In this document: positions 1 to 5,530 of the stretch, piece after piece
Numbering within the stretch: the first letter of the stretch is position 1
How the letters are laid out: every line of letters begins with the position of its first letter
Assembly (NCBI GenBank): GCA_017430155.1
Contig: JAFRNO010000243.1
Coordinates: 1-14,562, forward strand
Direction: 5' to 3'
DNA length: 14,562 nucleotides
DNA from: Kiritimatiellia bacterium
Lineage (GTDB): Bacteria; Verrucomicrobiota; Kiritimatiellia; RFP12; UBA1067
Program-made: the position numbers and the translations under genes
Notes under the pieces: generated by a model
Databases searched by the model: none
Told to the model about the DNA's origin: nothing
Seen by the model: the letters and a program-made list of their open reading frames with translations, nothing else

Positions 1-252
1 GCGCGAACGCCGCTTGCGCACGATGCGCCAGTCCACGTTCGTGCACGCGGCGGCGATGGACTCGGCATCCGGCCCGCGCGGCGTCCATTTGGCGGCGAAC
101 ACGCCGGCGAGCGCCGGCTCCACCACGTCGCGGCAATAGTCCGCGGCCGGATCCGCCACGCACGCGCACGCCGCCAGCAACATAATGCCGACGAACAATT
201 TGTATTTGCTATTTGTGAACATTTGTGTCAATTGGTATTTGTGAACAATCAT
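1..252 (-). CDS. Putative lipoprotein, N-terminal part only (runs off left edge)
   Basis: Eighty-four codons are visible and the frame is open to base 1, so the C-terminus lies outside the window. I chose the ATG at 252-250 because a strong Shine-Dalgarno GGGAGG (265-260) lies 7 nt upstream. An in-frame ATG at 222 has no such site. The product starts with a rather long, AT-rich-coded n-region, then a hydrophobic stretch ending in a lipobox Leu-Ala-Ala-Cys. Cys29 is the expected lipidated residue, so the protein should be membrane-anchored outside the cytoplasm. The mature part visible is too short to assign: I do not recognise the family. The gene begins 14 nt after the stop of the GH2 gene, on the same strand, and is very probably the last visible gene of the ridA-rsmB-GH2 operon. 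A role alongside the secreted glycosidase is possible but is inference from position only. Confidence 0.7.
   Translation of the reverse strand, partial: MIVHKYQLTQMFTNSKYKLFVGIMLLAACACVADPAADYCRDVVEPALAGVFAAKWTPRGPDAESIAAACTNVDWRIVRKRRSR
210..247 (-). repeat. Two 12-bp direct repeats TGTTCACAAATA, 26 bp apart
   Basis: Exact copies lie at 247-236 and 221-210 (minus strand). They sit in a patch of about 70 nt that is strikingly AT-rich for this genome. Related shorter words (ACAAAT, GCAAATA, CAATTG) fill the space between and after them. The patch encodes the start and n-region of the lipoprotein signal peptide, in two different reading frames because the period is 26. It could be a local tandem duplication or part of a dispersed short repeat family; the window has no other copy. 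Confidence 0.65.
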
Positions 253-266
253 CAAGAAACCTCCCG

Positions 267-2654
267 TCAGCGGATGTTCACGGTGGCCGATTCAAGGCCG
301 TCGGCGCGGGCCGTGAGGCGCGCGGGCACGCCCGGCTTCACGCGCAGGTACACGCCCGCGCGGCCGAACTTGAGCGGATGCGACGCCACGTCCTTGAAGC
401 TGTCCATCCCGCGCGGGTCGGAATTGCCCACCGCGAGGATCTCGCAGCCCTCCGCGGAGAAGGAGATGCGGCGGTCGTCGTTCGGCACGAAGTTGCCGGC
501 GGCGTCGGCGAGCGTGACCTTCACCACGCAGAGGCTGCCGTAGACGCGCTCCGGCTCGAGCGCCACGCGCGCCGCCGCACCCGCCGTGCGGATCACCTGC
601 GTGCCGCACGCCTTGCCGTCCTTGCCGTACGCGACGACCTTCAGCTCGCCCGGCTCGTATGGTACGTCCATCCACATCAGGCGGTAGCGCGGCAGGATGG
701 AGTAGTAGTCGTCGAGGCTGCCCGCGTTGGGGTCCTTCCGGCGGCGGCCGAGCGACTTTCCGTTCAGGAACAGCTCCGCCTCGTCCGCGCTCGTGTAGGC
801 GAACACGGGGACGGTCTTGCCCTTCTTCTCGGGGAAGTTCCAGTGGCACGGCACGAGATACAGCGTGAACGCGTCGCGGTTCCAGTGTGCGCGGTAAAGG
901 TAGAAGCGGTCCTTCGGGAACGCGCAGAGATCGCAGATGCCGAAGTAGGAGCTGCGGGAGTCGTTGTACGGCGTGGGCTCGCCGAGATAGTCGATGCCCG
1001 TCCACACGAACTCGCCGCCCACGAACGGGTCGCGAGTCATGCGGAAGAACTCGCGGTCGGGGATGTCGCTCCAGCGCGCGGAGTTGAAGTCGTAGGAGTC
1101 GACGCGCTTTGCCGACACGGCGAAGTCGGTCTTGTTCGTCGGCAGCGTCTCCGCGTAGTAGCCCCACTCGGAGAGCGCGGAGGCGCTTTCCGTGTAGAGG
1201 AGCGGCTTGTCGGGCGCGTGCGTGCGCATCTTGTCGTACATCCCGTTGTAGTTCCAGCCCGTGATGTCGAGCGCGTCGTAGTCGCCGCGCTCGCCGGCCT
1301 TCGGGAAACAGCTGCCGATGCCCACGGGGCGCGTGTCGTCCTCCGCGCGCACGACGTGGCGGAAGCGCGCGCAGCGCTCCACGCTCGTGCCCGTGGCGAG
1401 GCCGTTCGCCCAGCTCTCCTGTCCGGGCGGCATCACGCGCCCGATCGAGATCTCGTTGCCGATCGACCATGCGAACACGCAGGGGTGGTTGCGGTCGCGG
1501 CGGACGAACTTCGCGAGCTGGCGCGACACGAAGTCCTCCAGCGGCTCGTCGCCGCGTCCGCACGTCTCCTGCCACTTGTCGAAGCACTCGTCCCACACGA
1601 AGATGCCCATCTCGTCGCAGAGGTCGAGCACGCCCGGCGCGGGACAGTTGTGCGACGTGCGCAGCGCGTTCATGCCCATGTCGCGCATGATGGCGAGCTG
1701 GCGGCGCATCGCGTCCTTGTCGAACACCATGCCGAGCGGCCCGAGGTCGGAGTGGAGATCCACGCCGTTGAGCTGCACGCGCTTTCCGTTGAGGATGAAA
1801 CCCTTGTCGGCGTCGAAGCGGAATTCGCGCAGGCCGATGCGGCGCACGAGCGAGTCGGCGAAGCCGTCGCCGCTTACGGCGATTTCGAGCGTGTAGAGCT
1901 TCGCGCCGTCCACAAGCTCCCAGAGCTGAGGATTCGGCACCTTGAACTTCAGCGTGAAGTCCTCGTCTGCGTAGCCGTCCACGTCGAAGTCGTCCTTCGC
2001 CGTGGCCACCACCGCGCCGGACGGATCCTTCAACGTGGCGCGCGCCGTGCCCTTCGCCTTCTTCGGGCGGCGGCTCGTGACGACGCCCTTCACCTTCACC
2101 TCGGCGCAGCCGGTCAGGACATCTTTCGTGACGACCTGAAGGTCGTCGTCCCCGATGTAGACGTCGTCGGTCTTCACGAGGTAGACGGGGCGATAGATGC
2201 CGCCGCCGGGGTACCAGCGCGACTTGAAGTTGTCCGTATCGGCCTTCACGACGATCTTGTTCGCGCCCTTCATCAGGTACGGCGTGAGGTCGGCTCGGAA
2301 ACCGAGATAGCCGTAGTCGCCGCGTCCGCACGGGTTGCCGTTCGCGAACACCGTCGCGTGCGCCATCACGCCCTCGAAGTCGAGAAACACGCGCCCCTTC
2401 GGAAGTTCGGCGCAGGTGATTGTGGTTTCGTACGTGCCGCGTCCACGCCACGGCAGCTTGCCCGTGTTGCCGTCGAGCGCCGGGTCGAACGGCCCCGCGA
2501 TTGCCCAGTCGTGCGGGAGCGTGACGGAGACGGCGGACGCGCCCTCCTTCGTGAACGTCCAGCCCGTGTGGAAAGTCTCCGTCGTGCGCGCTGCGCACGC
2601 GCCGGCGGCGAACGCCGCCACGAGTACAAGGATCGATTTCTGCTGTAGTCTCAT
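267..2654 (-). CDS. Secreted glycoside hydrolase family 2 (beta-galactosidase-like)
   Basis: This 795-residue protein is predicted to hydrolyse terminal beta-linked sugars, most likely galactosides, outside the cytoplasm. A signal peptide covers residues 1-21 (basic start, hydrophobic core, Ala-Cys-Ala before the likely cleavage). A sugar-binding jelly-roll domain follows (about 40-165, with PHDW and the WYPGGGIYRPVYL segment), then an Ig-like domain (about 170-275) and the TIM barrel (about 278-610). The catalytic acid/base is Glu401 in SIGNE and the nucleophile is Glu489 in LLYTES. FVWTGIDYLGEP at about 549-560 is typical of GH2 beta-galactosidases. A C-terminal DUF4982-like domain (about 615-690, AELFLNGKSLGRR) and a final Ig-like domain follow. 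The ATG overlaps the rsmB stop as ATGA and has AGAGGAGA 6-8 nt upstream, so translation is probably coupled. Substrate cannot be told from sequence; the GH2 assignment is secure. Confidence 0.93.
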   Translation of the reverse strand: MRLQQKSILVLVAAFAAGACAARTTETFHTGWTFTKEGASAVSVTLPHDWAIAGPFDPALDGNTGKLPWRGRGTYETTITCAELPKGRVFLDFEGVMAHATVFANGNPCGRGDYGYLGFRADLTPYLMKGANKIVVKADTDNFKSRWYPGGGIYRPVYLVKTDDVYIGDDDLQVVTKDVLTGCAEVKVKGVVTSRRPKKAKGTARATLKDPSGAVVATAKDDFDVDGYADEDFTLKFKVPNPQLWELVDGAKLYTLEIAVSGDGFADSLVRRIGLREFRFDADKGFILNGKRVQLNGVDLHSDLGPLGMVFDKDAMRRQLAIMRDMGMNALRTSHNCPAPGVLDLCDEMGIFVWDECFDKWQETCGRGDEPLEDFVSRQLAKFVRRDRNHPCVFAWSIGNEISIGRVMPPGQESWANGLATGTSVERCARFRHVVRAEDDTRPVGIGSCFPKAGERGDYDALDITGWNYNGMYDKMRTHAPDKPLLYTESASALSEWGYYAETLPTNKTDFAVSAKRVDSYDFNSARWSDIPDREFFRMTRDPFVGGEFVWTGIDYLGEPTPYNDSRSSYFGICDLCAFPKDRFYLYRAHWNRDAFTLYLVPCHWNFPEKKGKTVPVFAYTSADEAELFLNGKSLGRRRKDPNAGSLDDYYSILPRYRLMWMDVPYEPGELKVVAYGKDGKACGTQVIRTAGAAARVALEPERVYGSLCVVKVTLADAAGNFVPNDDRRISFSAEGCEILAVGNSDPRGMDSFKDVASHPLKFGRAGVYLRVKPGVPARLTARADGLESATVNIR

Positions 2655-3910
2655 GTTGTTTCTCCTCTAAGGTCATTTTCTGGGGGAAGCGGCGTCTCGC
2701 CGCTTCGCACAAGAGCGCAGGCGAAGGCGCCGTCGTGGTCCGTCTCAAATGGCAGCGACTCGTAACGACCGACTTCCTTGAAATCGGGATGGGCGGCGAG
2801 GAAGGACGCAATCTGTTCCGCGTTCTCCTCGGGCTCGTTCGAGCACGTAGAGTAGACGAGGCGTCCACCCGGCTTCACGTGCGCCGCCGCCGCCTCGAGA
2901 ATCTCCTTCTGGAGCGCGACGAGCTGCGCGAGATGGTCCGCGTTCCAGCGCCAGCGGGCATCGGGACGCCGGCGGATCACGCCCGTGTTCGAGCACGGCG
3001 CGTCCACGAGCACGCGGTCGAAGAGCGCGTCGTCCTCGACCTTCTGCACGGCGGTGACGTTGTCGAGATGCATCCGCGCGAGGTTTTCCTTCAGGCGCAG
3101 GAGGCGCTTCGGGTTGACCTCCTGGGCGGTGATGCGGCCATCCCGTGGCGGCTCGCGGGGACGCTCGCCCTCCCCCATGCGCCAGGCGATCTGCACCGTC
3201 TTGCCGCCGGGGGCGGCGCAGAAGTCGAGCACGGACAATCCCTCACCTGGGACAACGGGCATCTTGCCCGTTGAAACATCGAGCAAATCGACGGCGCCCG
3301 CCGTGGCGGGATCCTGCACGATGAATTCCCCCTCCTCAAAGCCGTGCTGGTCGGCCACCTTCTCGCCGCGCGGCAGCTTCTCGAAGGCTCCGCCGGGACG
3401 CGCAATCCACGTCTCGGCCGGCATGTTGTGCCAGCGCGCGAGCTTCTCCGCGCCCTCCGCGCCGTAGCGCGCCGTCCAGCGCGCCACGAGCGCGTTCGGG
3501 AACGACTCGCGCTCCGCGAGCGGCGCGGCGGCGAGCTTTGCCTCGAACTCGTCGCGCCGGCGGAGGAGGTTGCGGAGCACGCCGTTCACGACGCGGTCGA
3601 GCGGCCGTCCGCGCGCGTTCTCCTTCGCGGCGGCGACGGTCTCGTTCACGGCGGCGAAGTCCGGCACGTCCGGCATGTAGAGGATCTGCGCCGCGCCCAC
3701 GAGCACGAGCGCCTCGAGCTCGCCCTTAGGCCACGTCTTGAGGAGTTCGCCCAGCACGGCGCGGAGCGGACGGAACCGGCGCACGGTCGTGTAGACGAGA
3801 TCCTGCACGAACGCGCGGTCCGGGCCGCCCTTGGGGAGCAGCTCGTTCGGGAACTCATGCGTCGCAAGCCAGCGGGCGACGATGAAGGCGGCTGTGCGGC
3901 GGCTGTTCAC
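2651..3910 (-). CDS. rsmB: 16S rRNA (cytosine-C5) methyltransferase, RsmB/Sun family
   Basis: A SAM-dependent RNA methyltransferase of 419 residues, expected to make m5C967 in 16S rRNA. Residues about 1-125 form the NusB-like RNA-binding domain typical of RsmB. The Rossmann-fold methyltransferase follows, with motif I VLDFCAAPGGKT at 227-238. The motif IV Cys306 is in DAPCSNTG, and the motif VI catalytic Cys356 is in VYSTCSNEPEEN. Both cysteines of the two-cysteine RCMT mechanism are present. The length is close to E. coli RsmB. Two short insertions relative to the family, residues about 213-224 and 246-258, flank motif I and coincide with palindromic or repeat-like DNA. Start is GTG at 3910, overlapping the ridA stop as GTGA. 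The stop overlaps the GH2 start as ATGA, so all three genes look translationally coupled. Confidence 0.93.
   Translation of the reverse strand: MNSRRTAAFIVARWLATHEFPNELLPKGGPDRAFVQDLVYTTVRRFRPLRAVLGELLKTWPKGELEALVLVGAAQILYMPDVPDFAAVNETVAAAKENARGRPLDRVVNGVLRNLLRRRDEFEAKLAAAPLAERESFPNALVARWTARYGAEGAEKLARWHNMPAETWIARPGGAFEKLPRGEKVADQHGFEEGEFIVQDPATAGAVDLLDVSTGKMPVVPGEGLSVLDFCAAPGGKTVQIAWRMGEGERPREPPRDGRITAQEVNPKRLLRLKENLARMHLDNVTAVQKVEDDALFDRVLVDAPCSNTGVIRRRPDARWRWNADHLAQLVALQKEILEAAAAHVKPGGRLVYSTCSNEPEENAEQIASFLAAHPDFKEVGRYESLPFETDHDGAFACALVRSGETPLPPENDLRGETT
3137..3175 (-). repeat. In-frame repeat-like insertion in rsmB (GEGERPREPPRDG)
   Basis: This segment encodes residues 246-258, between motif I and the second Rossmann strand, where E. 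coli RsmB has a much shorter loop. The DNA carries GCGAGC twice around GTCCCC and is unusually G/C-patterned. The Glu/Arg/Pro-rich peptide is unlike the surrounding fold. I infer insertion of a short dispersed element; only one copy is in the window, so this is unproven. Confidence 0.4.
3253..3273. repeat. Perfect 8-bp-arm palindrome inside rsmB
   Basis: The arms CAACGGGC and GCCCGTTG flank a 5-nt loop (AAGAT on the coding strand). The surrounding DNA (3239-3274) encodes STGKMPVVPGEG, an apparent insertion of residues 213-224 just before motif I of the methyltransferase. A GGGCAAGATGCCC-type palindrome encoding TGKMPV looks, from general familiarity, like a dispersed repeat of some bacterial genomes. 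Here it is kept in frame, placing it in a loop of an essential-looking domain. Confidence 0.6.
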
Positions 3911-4281
3911 GCGACTGCGATGGCCTCGATTTCGATTTTCACGTCCTTGGGGAGACGCGCCGCCTGCACGCAGCTGCGCGCGGGCTTCGTGTCGCCGAAC
4001 AGTTCGGCGTAGACGGCGTTGACGGCGGCGAAGTCGCTCATGTCGCCGAGGAAGACCGTTGTCTTCACGACCTTGCCGAGGCCCGAGCCCGCCGCCTCCA
4101 GAACCTTCTGGAGGTTGGTGATCGCCTGGCGCGCCTGGTCAGCGGCCGTCGTCGCAACCACGGCGCCCGCGGCCGGGTCGATGGGTATCTGCCCGGAGCA
4201 GAAGATGAAGCCGTTGGCGCGGATGGCCTGGCTGTAGGGTCCGAGCGCCTGCGGCGCCTGGTCTGTGGAAATGATGTCCAT
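3907..4281 (-). CDS. ridA: RidA family enamine/imine deaminase
   Basis: This protein hydrolyses reactive enamine/imine intermediates released by PLP enzymes such as threonine dehydratase, protecting other PLP enzymes. With the ATG at 4281 it has 124 residues, the usual RidA size. Family signatures are GPYSQA near the N-terminus, FCSGQIP, and PARSCVQAARLP followed by KIEIEAIA. The substrate-carboxylate-binding Arg lies in PARSC (residue 102). An in-frame GTG nine bases further upstream is less likely to be the start, because the Shine-Dalgarno GAGGTG overlaps it and is well spaced for the ATG. It is the first gene of the operon with rsmB (GTGA overlap). Branched-chain amino acid synthesis (ilvC) is also in the window, but in a separate transcription unit. 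Confidence 0.93.
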   Translation of the reverse strand: MDIISTDQAPQALGPYSQAIRANGFIFCSGQIPIDPAAGAVVATTAADQARQAITNLQKVLEAAGSGLGKVVKTTVFLGDMSDFAAVNAVYAELFGDTKPARSCVQAARLPKDVKIEIEAIAVA

Positions 4282-4310
4282 TGCATTCACCTCGTTCGTC
4301 GAAACGCCCC

Positions 4311-4320
4311 TATTCTACCA
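4311..4320 (-). promoter_or_regulatory. Extended -10 promoter for ridA operon
   Basis: The minus strand reads TGGTAGAATA, an extended -10 (TGnTAnAAT type) with hexamer TAGAAT at 4317-4312. The predicted start, near 4305, gives a leader of about 24 nt that contains the GAGGTG ribosome binding site of ridA. I see no good -35 box, as is common for extended -10 promoters. Confidence 0.55.
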
Positions 4321-4332
4321 AATCCGCCGCCC

Positions 4333-4379
4333 ATGCGCCAGTCGCCGGCGCATGATTCGTGCCGTCTGCGGACTGGCGC
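4333..4379. promoter_or_regulatory. Overlapping inverted repeats between divergent promoters
   Basis: GCGCCAGTC (4335-4343) is exactly repeated in inverted form as GACTGGCGC (4371-4379). ATGCGCC (4333-4339) pairs with GGCGCAT (4347-4353). The two arrangements share bases and would compete as hairpins. They lie between the two divergent -10 elements, a position suited to an operator controlling both units. The HTH protein encoded next door is the obvious candidate binder, but this is inference. Confidence 0.4.
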
Positions 4380-4393
4380 GCGGACAAGGTTTA

Positions 4394-4403
4394 TGGTAGA
4401 ATA
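4394..4403 (+). promoter_or_regulatory. Extended -10 promoter, near-leaderless, for HTH-EIIA gene
   Basis: TGGTAGAATA carries the hexamer TAGAAT at 4397-4402. This is the same 10-mer as in the divergent ridA promoter. Standard spacing puts transcription start at about 4409-4410, which is the A of the ATG at 4410. No Shine-Dalgarno precedes that ATG, which fits a leaderless mRNA. Confidence 0.55.
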
Positions 4404-4409
4404 CGCGCC

Positions 4410-5132
4410 ATGGGTTACCAGTTGATGGATCTGAAAAGCGCTGCCGCCCATCTGCACATGAAGGTGAACGACCTTCGGCACTTCGCGCAGCGAGAGGAAG
4501 TCCCCAGCGTCAAGCGCGGGGACGCCTTCTTCTTTGAGCATCGGCTTCTCGACGAATGGGCCCAGCGCCGCCTGATGGCGATCTCCGACAAGCAGCTCAC
4601 GGACGAGCACCAGCTCGCCATGGCCGAGCGGCGCCAGGCGGACGGACACGACCTCCACGTCGCCGACCTCCTTTCTCCCGCCGTCATTGTCCCTGACCTC
4701 ACGTCCAAGACGCGCGCTGGCGTGCTGCGCGACATGACGGACTTCGCGGACTCCACCGGTCTCCTCTACGATCCCGAAACGCTCTTCGCCGAACTTCAGG
4801 CGCGCGAGGAGGTGGCCTCCACGGCGGCCGGCGGGGGCGTCGCCTTCCTCCATCCGCGCTACCACGACCCCTATCTCTTCCAAGAGACTTTTCTTGCACT
4901 CGGACGTACCGTGCGTCCCGTCTTCTTCGGCGCGCAGGACGGCACGGGCACCGATCTCTTCTTCCTCATCTGCTGCACGGACCACGCGCTTCACCTGCAC
5001 ATCCTCGCGCGTCTTTGCCTTCTCGCGCATGGCACCACCCTGCTGGAGGAGCTCCGAGAGGCGCCCGACGTGGAGACCATGCACGCGACGATCAAGAAGG
5101 CAGAGGACGATTTCCTCGGCCATATGCGTTAG
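4410..5132 (+). CDS. HTH domain + PTS EIIA(Ntr)-like regulatory protein
   Basis: This 240-residue fusion has an excisionase/MerR-type helix-turn-helix at residues about 5-55 (LKSAAAHLHMKVNDLRHFAQ, then a VPSVKRGD wing-like turn). After a charged linker, an EIIA domain of the PtsN/FruA family covers about 85-238. The phosphorylatable His is His148 in GGGVAFLHPRY, equivalent to the GIALPH motif of PtsN. The FFLICCTD...HLHILARLCLL segment matches the family core. Such proteins relay PTS phosphorylation state to regulation rather than sugar transport, and HTH-EIIA(Ntr) fusions are known in chlamydiae and relatives. The open frame extends up to a GTG at 4359, but that would cross the promoter; the ATG at 4410 fits family N-termini. 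The stop codon overlaps that of the convergent lipoprotein gene. Confidence 0.85.
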   Translation: MGYQLMDLKSAAAHLHMKVNDLRHFAQREEVPSVKRGDAFFFEHRLLDEWAQRRLMAISDKQLTDEHQLAMAERRQADGHDLHVADLLSPAVIVPDLTSKTRAGVLRDMTDFADSTGLLYDPETLFAELQAREEVASTAAGGGVAFLHPRYHDPYLFQETFLALGRTVRPVFFGAQDGTGTDLFFLICCTDHALHLHILARLCLLAHGTTLLEELREAPDVETMHATIKKAEDDFLGHMR

Positions 5133-5530
5133 AGTGTTTTGACGTATTTTTCAAAGATCCTGAAGTCGGATCTGACGGAGACGTTCGAACGTGCGCGAAC
5201 GAGTTTCGTCTTGCGGTCCGCCACGGTGATGACGAGTTCCATGTCGTCGCGCGCGTGAAACCCGCTGAAACCCGCATCGTTGTACGTCCATCCCAGCACC
5301 TTCGCCGTCATCACGAGGTCGGCCTCGTCCTTGTTCTCCTTCACCTCGAAGCCGCGCGCGCGCAGCGCCCGCTTCAGGGCGGCCTCCACGCGGCGCTCTG
5401 TTTTCACGACGAAGAAAGACGACCCGGCTGGGAATTTCTCCGTGTGCTTCGGGAGGACCTCCTCCACGGAGCCGGGCGTCCAGCAGCCGCACAAGGCGGC
5501 GAGGAAAAGGGCTGTCAGAATTCGGCGCAT
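5129..5530 (-). CDS. Small putative lipoprotein of unknown function
   Basis: The 133-residue product has a lipoprotein signal: MRR start, hydrophobic core, lipobox Leu-Cys-Gly-Cys with Cys16 as the lipidated residue. The mature part alternates amphipathic helix (VEAALKRALRARGFEV) and strands (EADLVMTAKVLGWTY, MELVITVAD). This pattern is seen in small outer-membrane-associated lipoproteins such as DUF4136 or LptE-like folds, but I cannot name a family. The ATG lies 16 bases inside the end of murE, with an AGGG-type site a few bases upstream, so it is probably translated from the dcw operon mRNA. Its TAA overlaps the TAG of the convergent HTH-EIIA gene. A link to envelope assembly is inferred from its position and lipobox only. 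Confidence 0.75.
   Translation of the reverse strand: MRRILTALFLAALCGCWTPGSVEEVLPKHTEKFPAGSSFFVVKTERRVEAALKRALRARGFEVKENKDEADLVMTAKVLGWTYNDAGFSGFHARDDMELVITVADRKTKLVRARSNVSVRSDFRIFEKYVKTL

Noticed and set aside
23..33. An 11-mer ATGCGCCAGTC shared with the intergenic inverted repeat at 4333-4343
   Set aside because: The first copy is inside the lipoprotein coding sequence with no inverted partner; an 11-mer match in this GC-rich window can be chance.
225..2648. An 807-residue plus-strand open frame opposite the GH2 gene
   Set aside because: Its product is Arg/Ala/Val/His-rich without domains; the opposite strand encodes a complete GH2 with signal peptide, catalytic residues and ribosome binding site.
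4359..4409. GTG start for the HTH-EIIA protein 17 codons upstream
   Set aside because: It would place the promoter -10 inside the gene, and the extra residues do not look like part of the HTH fold.
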